Notes: generated by a model not told the origin, from the sequence alone. A stretch of 61,338 nucleotides of DNA from an uncultured Ruminococcus sp. (GCA_946494335.1 CAMMBV010000019.1:1-61338); one strand, 5' to 3'; shown: positions 9,901-17,584, numbered from the stretch's first letter. Numbers and translations: made by a program.

Positions 9901-11447
9901 ATAGCTAAGTACAACAAGGGCATTCCTCTCATAATAAATGCTCCATCTGAGTACTGAATTGTGGAAGTAAGTCCTTCTATTGCTTTTAATCCCTTGGAAA
10001 ACTCATCCTGACGTCCATTTGTTGTAACTGTGGGTGAAGCAATGATTAAAGTATATATGCCACAACGACTTCCGTTCCGTAATATGTTTCTAAGTCCAGC
10101 AAAACTCTGATCGTCAAAATTTTTAGGGAAATCATATATAATCAGTACTTCTGGGGAAACATTAAAATGTTCCGTGTCTTTCGCATAGTTATAAATGTTT
10201 TCATATGAAGTTCCAAGTTTATCCTGCAGGATTTCTTCAACTTGTTGGTTTAAAGAATTAAATTTTGCCGAAATTTCTTCTCTGGATATATATGTTTTTT
10301 CTCCGAATAATTCTGGCAATTTCTTTTTTGCATCAAAGAAAGGGGCAACACTATTCCCTCGGTTCTCTGGATCAAAAACAGAGAATTTTAACCTTGCAAT
10401 CGGACAGGCTGAAAGATGACCAAACATATAAGCATGCGAAAATGTTCTTCCAATTGAATGGTCAACTGAATTATCTATCACAAGCCATGCCGGCGCATCT
10501 TGCCCACTCATAACCAAAGGAAGACGAATGTTATTTCCAAACAGAATTGGCTCACACTTATCTTTAATTAAGGATGCTACAACCCCAGATTGGACGAAGA
10601 AGTCAACAGGATAATCAACAAAACACATATATAATGTCTCATTTAAAAAGGTTTCGCTATTATTTACTTTTATAAAGTTCTCGTTGTAATCAGATATTTG
10701 CTGCGCAATTGCTGCAACAAAAGCATCTGGTAAGAGAGAATCCAGTTCATCCCAGATGCGGTTTGACAACGTGTTAAGAGTCTCTCTGTATTGATTTTCA
10801 AATTGCTCTTTTTCTGTTTGGTTAGAATTTAATAAATTCCTCCTGCTAGAAAAATAAGTTTCTTTTTGGACATCCAGTTCCCCTGTGGCAATGGCTGGCA
10901 ATTCCGATTCAATTTCTTTAACAAAGGCACGTATAGTGTTCAACAGAACGATGAGTTCCTCGTAATCTTTCTTCCTTTTACTTGAAAAAAGATAATTCAG
11001 CCCATTAATTAAAGCTGGCAGAATGTCTTCAGTATACTTTTTTGATATGGCTGAATATTGAGTTTTAATATTATCCAAGATGACAAAATAATCTGCTGCA
11101 TCATTAAACTGATCGCTTGTCCTCTCAGCAAATTCTGCTTCTTTCTTTCGTTTTGTTTTTACATAGTATTTATCTACTTGATTTAGTTGTTGATCAAGAC
11201 CTTCTACATCGAAAAGCATCTTCTTCGCATCTGCAATTGTTTGATTTGAACGAGATGTAATAGCATTACAGTTTCTTTTATAGTTATTTTCAAGATTGTT
11301 TAACGACGTATTATGACGCAAGTCCATTGCTTTTTTATTTTGTTCATAAGCTACACGTGTATTATTGATTGATGTCTCAGAGCGGTCGGCAAAAGAATTT
11401 ATTTCACCAATTAGTTGAAATACCTCCAATTGTGTCATGATTTCCAT
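6969..11447 (-). CDS. Soluble FtsK/SpoIIIE (EssC-like) ATPase
   Basis: At 1492 residues this is the motor of the island. Residues 1-215 are coiled-coil rich. Two related degenerate ATPase modules follow, each with a Walker-B-like strand (LIIYDFPKNFD near 437; LVILYDFPRGLD near 752) and an LRNGS(R/N)CGIY segment but no Walker A. The third module is intact: GGGTGGGKST (Lys about 914) and LIIMDEFQ (Asp about 1016), with the FtsK-type RxxxxGIHL.MATQ segment. A fourth, C-terminal module is degenerate (LLICGTNQQMTDN near 1216). EssC has tandem ATPase modules too, but also FHA domains and transmembrane helices; I see neither here. It must therefore be recruited to the membrane by a partner, possibly the zinc-finger membrane protein encoded at 14671. 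Confidence 0.88.
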   Translation of the reverse strand: MEIMTQLEVFQLIGEINSFADRSETSINNTRVAYEQNKKAMDLRHNTSLNNLENNYKRNCNAITSRSNQTIADAKKMLFDVEGLDQQLNQVDKYYVKTKRKKEAEFAERTSDQFNDAADYFVILDNIKTQYSAISKKYTEDILPALINGLNYLFSSKRKKDYEELIVLLNTIRAFVKEIESELPAIATGELDVQKETYFSSRRNLLNSNQTEKEQFENQYRETLNTLSNRIWDELDSLLPDAFVAAIAQQISDYNENFIKVNNSETFLNETLYMCFVDYPVDFFVQSGVVASLIKDKCEPILFGNNIRLPLVMSGQDAPAWLVIDNSVDHSIGRTFSHAYMFGHLSACPIARLKFSVFDPENRGNSVAPFFDAKKKLPELFGEKTYISREEISAKFNSLNQQVEEILQDKLGTSYENIYNYAKDTEHFNVSPEVLIIYDFPKNFDDQSFAGLRNILRNGSRCGIYTLIIASPTVTTNGRQDEFSKGLKAIEGLTSTIQYSDGAFIMRGMPLLYLAMPEKAEFDKFFGKYMLLYEGIKNRGIAFSPLLKRLVDAKDEMELEDCLHIIGGMLDTYENHYFRTPDVEAVFPTYITLGTVLYPFDIFSECINPDRLRKAFGHKDNIELLSQLNLPINLDLNNPFNVLLNSPEKTAEESRQFTHHIMWTLLSFLPVTKINFKIVDVENRNSTKPFSDLRKALPELFTIITNQDKVYEMLRELNEHIDDFTQNKLGAKYDNLLEYNKNTPRRSEAINLVILYDFPRGLDSRCVDMLTSILRNGSNCGIYCVICHDPDAQFSRYESIDERLEQIVKYCIYVDFKDGTYELLPFGLPISIPEQRSSSEIQYFVKEYTNAANIIKHRGISFEDIMPDELFSKSSSSHLQIPIGIGDEDATISLSYGEGTSHHCLIGGGTGGGKSTLLHTIIMSSMLNYSPDQLHLYLMDFKGGTEFKIYESQRLPHINLIALDAMQEFGESILENLVQEMEKRSNTFKEAGGYTKIQDYVNGTGLPMPRILIIMDEFQILFNDATNRKVAMNCANLAKRIVTEGRAYGIHLTMATQSTNIISSLTLDRGTVEQMRIRIGLKCGDADTRYLFSDLYCDDAKKKMMGPKGTAVLNEDYTEVPEDNDTELQLGNVGLRVAFCNNEIKNAYLETISKQFRDVPCVTEIFEGSRTTDFLEYLSANNCGLISSQPVVIYMGEKIKVAPPLTMKLDRKKKHNLLICGTNQQMTDNIINNYLISAALNLNTTIYMIDGDILVDEKPAFGLIHVIKEKTGRLHIAETRTDIIQFIHDIYEIYQERKRKNDKGIICVIIKNLQYLDIIKLMFKGERISEKEYLFVDETENLQETESIEVDEEIDPNDIFAAFNSVVAARDTKKASTPNKKAKESEGYSNEKILKMIEDGSGFGIHFVVSSSDYQTVKETMRFGENVLAKFPERVVFSLSNNDADNLIDGVSVASLNNNLVYYTDGVRDTFQLKPYISPSPVNLSAYFDTVQ

Positions 11448-11491
11448 GCAATATTACCTCCCAAAAAGTTAGATGAAAGTCAGACAGATAT

Positions 11492-12637
11492 TTAGTCATT
11501 GTTTTCTTCAACTTCGTATTTACATTTCCCTTCACATTGCTTCCCAAATCCGACTTTTAGTGATGTTGTAACCTGCAATGGATAGCTAAAGATTTCTACC
11601 ATTTCTCCACCGATTTCTGGATCTGAAGTATTACAGATTAATGTGTATTGAGTAAGGTTATTTAGAAGTCTCGGCCTGTAGTTATCATTATTATTGTTTA
11701 ATATATCTATAATTAATTTAATTCCTATACTTGTAATAAAGTTAATATCAACAGAGATTCCTGGCTCAAACTTAACTCCCTCAATATTTTCCTGATTCGA
11801 ATAAACGTGATGGTTAGCTTCTGCACGTACTGATAAGTTTGAACCATATCCCAAAGCGCATTCATAACAGGGCATTCCTTGCCTAGGTATATGATAAAAT
11901 ATTTCGCCAGCATAAGCTCTTTCCCAAAATCCGATTGATACAAACGAAGATTTGTAGTAGATGCTAATGCGATTAGAATATACATCTGCAGTTCTGTTGT
12001 CAGCGCATCCAACAAAAACTGTTTCTCCCGGCTCACAGAAATCGTCAAGTATTTCTTTGGGAATATTTTCTATAACGCCATCAAATTTTACAATATTGGC
12101 TTTTGGATTAATATTTCTTATCTTTCTGGATAACGCATTTACTTTTAAATCTCCAACGTCTTCTATGCCACATTGATGGCGGCATAAATTATGATATTCC
12201 AGAGTGTCTGGATCAGCGAGCACGAAATTGCCCACTCCTGCTCGGGCTAATTCCAACGCAACTAAGCTTCCAACAGAACCACAACCAAGAATGACCACTC
12301 TTTTGTTATTCATAATCGGTGTTTCAAGAATACCTTTATTCCTTGAAAAAATATCTTGATATAATTCATATATCTCAACGTTTAGTTTTTCTCCATCGTA
12401 ATAAAAGTCAACAGAAGATCCGTTTCTTATCCCACAGAATCCTGCACTAGGTTTTGTTCCAATATCAAATATCTCCCCTAATAATTCTCCCGTACCTTGT
12501 AGTTCAGTCGGATAAATATTTATGATTTCTGTGTCTTCAAAATATTTTCCGTATATTTCCCCTAAAGTTGCATTAATTATCTGCTCATTGGAAATAAAGA
12601 CTGTTTTTTTGATTTCTTCTCCGAAGAAATTTTTCAT
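11492..12637 (-). CDS. E1-like ThiF/MoeB-family adenylating enzyme
   Basis: The 381-residue protein has an N-terminal domain of about 110 residues of unknown type and then a ThiF/E1 fold: VVILGCGSVGS (residues 114-124, glycine-rich nucleotide loop), Asp142, NLCRHQ (150-155, standing for the NLNRQ arginine motif), DLK (Lys165) and a structural zinc pair CxxC at 257-260 and C368/C372. These enzymes adenylate the C-terminus of ubiquitin-like proteins or sulfur carriers. It lies between the JAMM protease (14 bases) and the ATPase (44 bases). Together with E2-like and JAMM genes this indicates a conjugation system, not thiamin or molybdopterin synthesis. A separate catalytic cysteine is not certain. 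Confidence 0.88.
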   Translation of the reverse strand: MKNFFGEEIKKTVFISNEQIINATLGEIYGKYFEDTEIINIYPTELQGTGELLGEIFDIGTKPSAGFCGIRNGSSVDFYYDGEKLNVEIYELYQDIFSRNKGILETPIMNNKRVVILGCGSVGSLVALELARAGVGNFVLADPDTLEYHNLCRHQCGIEDVGDLKVNALSRKIRNINPKANIVKFDGVIENIPKEILDDFCEPGETVFVGCADNRTADVYSNRISIYYKSSFVSIGFWERAYAGEIFYHIPRQGMPCYECALGYGSNLSVRAEANHHVYSNQENIEGVKFEPGISVDINFITSIGIKLIIDILNNNNDNYRPRLLNNLTQYTLICNTSDPEIGGEMVEIFSYPLQVTTSLKVGFGKQCEGKCKYEVEENND

Positions 12638-12651
12638 TAGCTATATCCTCC

Positions 12652-13629
12652 TTATTTTTGGCGATTGCTTAATTTTTCTATGACATGAGTCACAAAAGAT
12701 TTAGCAGGTTCTGGAACTACGGCATATTCAGTATCATCTTTTTTCTCAAGATATCTTTTGTGGGCGTCCTGTATAGCGCCACTTCTGTATTTAAAGCAGC
12801 TATTTTTAATTGAAAATATGACCTCGCCGGATTCAGGCATCCTTTTAAAATACAGTTTAATAGATTCATCCGTTTGATCGCTTAGGCAAATATAATGGTC
12901 TTGCGTTGAGATGGTTAATATAATCCCGCATTCTTCAATCATATAGTCTATATCTTCAATCATTGTATTAATAAGAAAGTCTGAGTCACTTTTTTCATCA
13001 TTATCGTTTTCGATATTATCCGTTTTTTTAAGATTGTATTTTTTTAAATATGGATAGATTTCCTTTAAAAAAGCACGCAAAGACGTATGTGGTTTATATA
13101 TTGTTTCTTGAATGCCAAGTGTATTGTACATAATGGATTCTAAGGTTTCTTTGGATTTGTAAGTTAATAATTCGTTTGGAATAAACTTATCTCCTACTTC
13201 ATAGTCTATTGCCTTATATCGATATGGTTGCGCAACATGATATACAGTAAGACGAAAATTTGGATCTAAATTGACTAGAGCTGAGATTGCTCCTTCTGGT
13301 CTCATGCTTGCATACTTTTGATTTGTCTCATCATCAGTTGACGAGAACTGATCGAATGAGCCGGGATGTCGATGCCACAGTCCTATGAGAACTAATTTTT
13401 TGTTATATAGATTAGCAATTTTGTTAATAAGATGCTGAGTATATTTTTTGTCGTATTCAAAATAAGCAACCTGAAAAATGGAGTTTGGACCAGGATCAAT
13501 GGCTTCTACAACATACCACTGGTCGTGATCCACAGCACCAAGAAAAAGTCCACCTGTTTCTGTTTTGACTTTTTCAGCTGTTTCCGCTAAGATTGCTGTA
13601 TATGCTCTATCGGAAAAAATGACTTTCAT
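12652..13629 (-). CDS. JAMM/MPN (JAB) zinc isopeptidase-like protein
   Basis: Residues 1-145 form an MPN domain with the complete JAMM motif: Glu24 in the ETGG turn, His86-x-His88, Ser96 and Asp99 (LWHRHPGS...SSTDD). JAMM enzymes cut isopeptide or peptide bonds after ubiquitin-like proteins. The remaining about 170 residues are a charged C-terminal extension that I do not recognise. The gene precedes the E1-like gene by 14 bases, so the pair is co-translated. Its likely role is maturation of a modifier or removal of it from targets. Start supported by AGGAG at good spacing. Confidence 0.88.
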   Translation of the reverse strand: MKVIFSDRAYTAILAETAEKVKTETGGLFLGAVDHDQWYVVEAIDPGPNSIFQVAYFEYDKKYTQHLINKIANLYNKKLVLIGLWHRHPGSFDQFSSTDDETNQKYASMRPEGAISALVNLDPNFRLTVYHVAQPYRYKAIDYEVGDKFIPNELLTYKSKETLESIMYNTLGIQETIYKPHTSLRAFLKEIYPYLKKYNLKKTDNIENDNDEKSDSDFLINTMIEDIDYMIEECGIILTISTQDHYICLSDQTDESIKLYFKRMPESGEVIFSIKNSCFKYRSGAIQDAHKRYLEKKDDTEYAVVPEPAKSFVTHVIEKLSNRQK

Positions 13630-13666
13630 CTTCTACACGCTCCTGACTGTAGGTCTATTTTTATGC

Positions 13667-13709
13667 AAAATGCGCCATGAACACAAAATGGATGTTCAAG
13701 GCGCATTTT
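13667..13709 (-). terminator. Strong hairpin upstream of the JAMM gene
   Basis: AAAATGCGCC(A)TGAACA and TGTTCA(A)GGCGCATTTT form a 17-base stem with a 9-base loop. On the plus strand it ends in a T-rich tract; on the minus strand the T-rich arm is inside the stem. It lies 38 bases before the JAMM start and after the E2-like gene, so it may be a partial terminator splitting the array into two expression levels. The remaining sequence of this 278-base gap (13710-13907) shows no gene. Confidence 0.6.
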
Positions 13710-13907
13710 ATTCGGGTGCTTTTATTTGTGTAATCTCTACTGCCTATATCAGATGAAATGGACGACTAACAATAAACGCAAACCGTTCGTTTCAATACAA
13801 CCTTGACTTTAACATAATTTGTTTGGAACCGTTATCGCAAGCACTCACAATGAAAATATTCTGTGATTACGACATCGTAGAATCCAAATTTTAGATTGTA
13901 CACAAAG

Positions 13908-14456
13908 TTAGTAGTTGCCTTCGAGGGCTACGTCGTCGCCAATTTCTCCATTTAACCACATTTCGCACAAAACGATCCATTTACATGCCCAACTTAAAGC
14001 CGATGCAGCTGAAGTTGAACGACTCTGTCCCGTTTTAAAATACTTAGGATCAGCAGAGCATATGAAGTATTCTTCGTTTCTGCCAAAATTATCCCGGTAA
14101 ATATGTGGTAAGCCTAAACCAAAGCCATGTTTATAAGCATTTTCCGGTGTCTTATAAGCTTTCATGATTAATGGCCACATCTGTTCGGCAAGTGTTTTAA
14201 GTCTCGGCTGAACCGGAAGGATCTGAATGGAACCACCGTACTCAGACTGTCCTGCATGAGGGTGGTTATTTTTGTAAATCAGCATTAAATCCCAAACCAT
14301 TCCACCTTCACCTGTAGGCTGCACTTTCCCTCGCCAATAAAGTCTTCCTGAACCATCCTGCAGCTGGTTAATCTGGAAAGACGGGAAATACTTTCTCATT
14401 GCCATAACCTCAGCTTTATAAAGTTCTGTGTCATTTTGATACCAATAGTACGCCAT
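13908..14456 (-). CDS. E2-like (UBC/RWD-fold) protein
   Basis: The 182-residue protein has the order of elements seen in bacterial E2-like proteins: helix 1, then strands (RLYWRGKVQP, MVWDLMLIYKNNHPH, SIQILPVQP), the LPHIYRD segment (His118) and YFICSADP with Cys133, followed by a Trp-rich helix (ALSWACKWIVLCEMWL). In E2 enzymes the HPN segment precedes the catalytic cysteine by about ten residues; His118 and Cys133 take these places. The neighbouring E1-like and JAMM genes strengthen the call. I cannot prove catalytic activity; it might be an inactive RWD-type adaptor. Confidence 0.65.
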   Translation of the reverse strand: MAYYWYQNDTELYKAEVMAMRKYFPSFQINQLQDGSGRLYWRGKVQPTGEGGMVWDLMLIYKNNHPHAGQSEYGGSIQILPVQPRLKTLAEQMWPLIMKAYKTPENAYKHGFGLGLPHIYRDNFGRNEEYFICSADPKYFKTGQSRSTSAASALSWACKWIVLCEMWLNGEIGDDVALEGNY

Positions 14457-14471
14457 CAGAATACCCTCCTT

Positions 14472-14642
14472 CTATGCAAGCTTTCCATCCGGCACCTGGA
14501 TGGAAGACATTCCTTGGTCTGGAGCATCTTCTTTCTTCGCTACTTCTCCTGACGGTGCTACAACTACAGTGTCTCCCTGGCGAAGAGCTTCTGCTAATGC
14601 ACGACGACGAGCTGCAATCACATCATTATTGTTGTTATCCAT
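14472..14642 (-). CDS. 56-residue small protein between E2-like and zinc-finger genes
   Basis: A short gene with an excellent ribosome site (GAGGAGGAACGTT before the ATG) and tight spacing to its neighbours (15 bases to the E2-like gene, 28 bases to the zinc-finger gene). The product starts MDNNNNDVIAARRRALAEAL, with a short Arg/Ala-rich helix, then a VVVAPSGEV strand-like piece, a charged stretch and the tail GMSSIQVPDGKLA. No known domain. It does not show a ubiquitin fold or a terminal Gly-Gly. It may be a peptide modifier, a linker to a partner, or an E2 cofactor; all inference. Confidence 0.65.
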   Translation of the reverse strand: MDNNNNDVIAARRRALAEALRQGDTVVVAPSGEVAKKEDAPDQGMSSIQVPDGKLA

Positions 14643-14670
14643 AACGTTCCTCCTCGTTGAAAGATATTTG

Positions 14671-15768
14671 TTATGCTGCCTGTGGGAAATCTCTGATTAT
14701 TTCTCCATTTTCAGCAATTCTTGTAACACACTGGCTCATATACGCTTCAGCCTTTTCTTCTCCCTGATCTCTAACCATCTGTGCAAACGAGTTATTATAA
14801 AGCTGGCTACCTTCTTTCATAAGAGTTTCGAGATCAACTCCGCGATTCTGCTGTCTTACCATTGTGTATTCCATGTACTCCTTAATCTGCTCAAGGAATT
14901 TACTATCAGACTCTATAAAACCAGAGGTCTTCTTTATATATGTAATGTATTGTATTGTTTGAGAAATGGTAATACCAATGCACTTAAACACAATGATAAT
15001 AAGGTTAAAAATAATTGATATTACTGTCAATACGCCAAATTGTCTGCTAAAAGCAATTTTAATACAATCCCATGCCAACGAGCCAAATGCTCTAAGTGCC
15101 CTAAGGAACACCCCACCAATACAAGCCATGATTAAACCGGCCCACAAACCGCCACCAATGGTACCGGATTCAAGGCCAGCGCTCATACCCCAAATAAAAC
15201 CAATGGCCATTCCTATAATTTGTAGAATAAATTGTCTTTTGATCTTGTTTAGGTTTGCTGTCAATTGGGCAACATTATCTGCCACCAATTGCTGTGTACA
15301 GTCATAGCAAAGGTGCTTTCCCGAATATTCTCCGGCAGAAACCCCGTAGGAATCGCAGCAGTCTTCACAAAGTGACTTTCCGCACCTTGCACATTTACCG
15401 ACAGCGGGTTCGTCATTATGGTAATAGCATGCGGGTCCATCAAAATGAGGTGTTGGAGGTGGCGTAAAGCTTGGCATATCATTGTTCGGAGCTTTGAATA
15501 TGGGGATATCACCTCCAGGTGCCTTGAATGATGGAATATCTGCCTCAGTGGCAGATGTTGTGTTTACATTATTTCTGTTTTCCTGTCCAGGTGGAGTAAA
15601 TACAGACATTTCCGCCGATGCTTGTGTTGCAGACGATGTAGATGCCCCTGCTGCTGTATATGTTACCATAGAGTCATTTTCTGCTCCGCTACCTGTGGTT
15701 TTCGCTCCACAAAAGGTGCAAAATTTACTATCGTTATCAATTTCCTTTCCGCAAGATGTACAAAACAT
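14671..15768 (-). CDS. Membrane protein with zinc ribbon and B-box/RING-like zinc module
   Basis: The 365-residue protein begins with a zinc ribbon (Cys3, 6, 17, 20), followed by a Pro/Ser linker with near-repeats of IPSFKAP. Residues 114-157 hold eight zinc ligands in cross-brace order: C114-x2-H117, C126-x2-C129, C134-x2-C137, C154-x2-C157, as in B-box or RING-like binuclear treble clefs. Hydrophobic segments follow at about 181-224 and 245-270, then a cytosolic C-terminal helical tail. Beside E1-like, E2-like and JAMM genes, a treble-clef protein is a natural E3-like candidate and would also provide the membrane anchor that the ATPase lacks. The zinc sites are seen; the role is inferred. 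Confidence 0.75.
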   Translation of the reverse strand: MFCTSCGKEIDNDSKFCTFCGAKTTGSGAENDSMVTYTAAGASTSSATQASAEMSVFTPPGQENRNNVNTTSATEADIPSFKAPGGDIPIFKAPNNDMPSFTPPPTPHFDGPACYYHNDEPAVGKCARCGKSLCEDCCDSYGVSAGEYSGKHLCYDCTQQLVADNVAQLTANLNKIKRQFILQIIGMAIGFIWGMSAGLESGTIGGGLWAGLIMACIGGVFLRALRAFGSLAWDCIKIAFSRQFGVLTVISIIFNLIIIVFKCIGITISQTIQYITYIKKTSGFIESDSKFLEQIKEYMEYTMVRQQNRGVDLETLMKEGSQLYNNSFAQMVRDQGEEKAEAYMSQCVTRIAENGEIIRDFPQAA

Positions 15769-15784
15769 TTGTTTTCTCCCCTCG

Positions 15785-16057
15785 TTATGAGAATTTCTTT
15801 GATGTATATTCGTCCATTAGTTGTGCAAGCCGCTCAAGTTTAGGAAGCGCAGCCTTTAATGAGTCAACAGGGGATTCAATCATGCGAGCCACCTTGCTCA
15901 TAGCAAGGTTAAACTCAGACGCTTTTTCGTCATCCCAACCACCTGTTGCTTGCATACCGCTACGAATACCATCACTCATATGTTCCAGATCCTTTATGGT
16001 CTGAGAAATATCTTGTTTCATATCACGCACAGTTTGAGAGTCGCCTTTAATTGCCAT
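15785..16057 (-). CDS. WXG100-like small helical protein A
   Basis: A 90-residue helix-turn-helix protein with the turn signature GGWDDEKASEF (W41) in the middle, the size and layout of ESAT-6/WXG100 proteins, but with W-x-D in place of W-x-G. Such proteins are secreted as dimers by EssC-type ATPases or serve as their co-substrates. Preceded by GAGGTGAAAGG. Seventeen bases separate it from WXG100-like protein B, with which it may pair. The C-terminus (LAQLMDEYTSKKF) lacks a clear YxxxD/E export signal. Confidence 0.75.
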   Translation of the reverse strand: MAIKGDSQTVRDMKQDISQTIKDLEHMSDGIRSGMQATGGWDDEKASEFNLAMSKVARMIESPVDSLKAALPKLERLAQLMDEYTSKKFS

Positions 16058-16074
16058 TTCCTTTCACCTCCTGA

Positions 16075-16350
16075 TTAGAAAACGTCCTCTGCTTCATCCA
16101 TGATTCGCAACATATCGTTTAGTGTATTCATAGAGTCTTCAATGTCTGGAATTGGTTCTTTTAATGCAGCAATACACTCTTCAACTATGCTACCTAGTTT
16201 TGCGTAATTTTCGTCTTTCCAGCCATTCCCTGCATTTTGATAACTTTGTTGCAATGAAGATGCGGTAGATTTCAATTCATGGATACATGTTTTGCAGACA
16301 GCTACACCAGATTGTAATCCATTACGTTCAACTGATATTCCATTTGCCAT
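16075..16350 (-). CDS. WXG100-like small helical protein B
   Basis: The 91-residue protein has two predicted helices around NGWKDENYAKL (W44). This turn is nearly the same as NNWDDKNYRSL in the cysteine-peptidase effector, which suggests that this protein and the effector's N-domain share fold and export route. Contains two cysteines (C19, C22) in helix 1. A clear AGGAG site precedes the ATG. It sits between the coiled-coil gene and protein A. Confidence 0.75.
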   Translation of the reverse strand: MANGISVERNGLQSGVAVCKTCIHELKSTASSLQQSYQNAGNGWKDENYAKLGSIVEECIAALKEPIPDIEDSMNTLNDMLRIMDEAEDVF

Positions 16351-16390
16351 TCATACTTCTCCTTTCTTTTTTTATGTGAAATGCATAAGT

Positions 16391-17131
16391 TTAGAATACA
16401 GACGCCATATTCTCTATAAGACTGATGCATTCCTCCACCACTTTTGTTTTTTGCTCTGCCGATTCAGCAGAAGAACTTTCAAAGTTTTGTACTGAAGCAA
16501 TGTAAGCTTCAAAATCAGTTTGAACATTACGGAAAGCGATATTTAGCTGTTCCAGTTTTTCTTTTGACCTATTCAGTGTTCTTTTTACTTCAGATAGTTT
16601 AACTTCATGCTCTTCTTTTCGTATAGAATATTCGTTAACCTTTACACGTAGTTTTTCTTTTTCTTCTTCGCTGTTTCTCATTTTTATTTCTGTATCTTGT
16701 ATGGTAGATTGCAATTCATATAACCGGGATTGGACAACATTAATTTGTTTCTGGATTTGCTGCTTTTCCTCATCCGTTTCAGCATTTAATAATTGCTCCT
16801 GCAATGAAGCAAGTTGATTTTTAAATTGTTCCTGTTGTACAGATAGATTGTTAAGCCGGTTATTTAATACAGGGATCGTTTTTTCTATCTGATTCATTTG
16901 ATATTGAGCAAAATTTATATTCTGTTCCAGTTCATCTATCATTTGATCTAATTCTTTTTCTTTATTTTCAAGATCAGAAATTTGCTCTTTTACTTTCGAT
17001 AACTGTACATCACAATTTTGTATACAATTCTGATATTGGTTTGATGCAGATAGAGCAATTCCGCTTATATCCGAACGAAATGTGGTAAGTGCATTTTTAA
17101 CACTTTGTAATCCTTCTGCACTAACGTTCAT
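16391..17131 (-). CDS. Long coiled-coil protein of the secretion island
   Basis: The 246-residue product is almost wholly heptad-rich, from about residue 45 to 205 (runs of E, K, Q, L, I), flanked by short helices. The first 40 residues (GLQSVKNALTTFRSD) resemble the first helix of a WXG-type protein. No signal peptide. Similar long coiled coils occur beside ESX/WXG100 genes as structural or chaperone components. It is second in the array, 33 bases after the first WXG100-like gene, with a strong GGAGGAG site. Exact role unknown. Confidence 0.7.
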   Translation of the reverse strand: MNVSAEGLQSVKNALTTFRSDISGIALSASNQYQNCIQNCDVQLSKVKEQISDLENKEKELDQMIDELEQNINFAQYQMNQIEKTIPVLNNRLNNLSVQQEQFKNQLASLQEQLLNAETDEEKQQIQKQINVVQSRLYELQSTIQDTEIKMRNSEEEKEKLRVKVNEYSIRKEEHEVKLSEVKRTLNRSKEKLEQLNIAFRNVQTDFEAYIASVQNFESSSAESAEQKTKVVEECISLIENMASVF

Positions 17132-17164
17132 CCCTTTTCTCCTCCTACTTGAATCACTGGATTT

Positions 17165-17395
17165 TTACTCATTTTCAGCTATGTTATAAAACCTATTAAT
17201 TGTTTCACAAAGTTTGTCCCCTGTAATGATTACGTCTCTTGCTTGGGAGGCTATTTTAGAAATCCCATTCAGTAAATCAAAAAATTGCGGATCATTCCAT
17301 AAAGATCCAATAGATTGTACATTTGCGCTTAGCTTTTGTACGTAGCTCTGAAACATATCAACATCCGTTTCTATTTTCTGGGAATATGAGTTCAT
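17165..17395 (-). CDS. WXG100-like protein C, first gene of the array
   Basis: The reading frame extends upstream to 17440, but the AGGAGGAG at about 17399-17406 sits directly in front of the ATG at 17395, so I take that start: 76 residues. The turn motif is SLWNDPQFFDLL (W33), again W-x-D, between two helices. It is the promoter-proximal gene opposite the XRE regulator and should be the most strongly expressed component. The longer start would add MMIGGYTNDGAGGEY and lacks a good ribosome site. Confidence 0.72.
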   Translation of the reverse strand: MNSYSQKIETDVDMFQSYVQKLSANVQSIGSLWNDPQFFDLLNGISKIASQARDVIITGDKLCETINRFYNIAENE

Positions 17396-17584
17396 ATACT
17401 CTCCTCCTGCTCCATCATTTGTGTAACCACCAATCATCAAATTCTGTAAGAAATAATTCTAATCCACGGATAAAGATGTCTTTTTTTGACAAAGGTTTGT
17501 TCCTACTATCTTCTCCTTTATCAGTTTCGACCTTTTATTCAATCATTTAATGCAATCCGCCTATAAAATTTTAACACATTGCAT

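Noticed and set aside
11492-12637. ThiF gene as thiamin or molybdopterin biosynthesis
   Set aside because: No thiS, thiG, moaD or related gene nearby; adjacent JAMM and E2-like genes favour conjugation.
14966-15307. Plus-strand frames opposite the zinc-finger membrane protein gene
   Set aside because: Antisense shadows without ribosome sites; the minus strand has clear zinc motifs.
16391-17131. Coiled-coil protein as an SMC or phage tail fibre fragment
   Set aside because: No ATPase head or phage genes; position between WXG100-like genes fits a secretion component.
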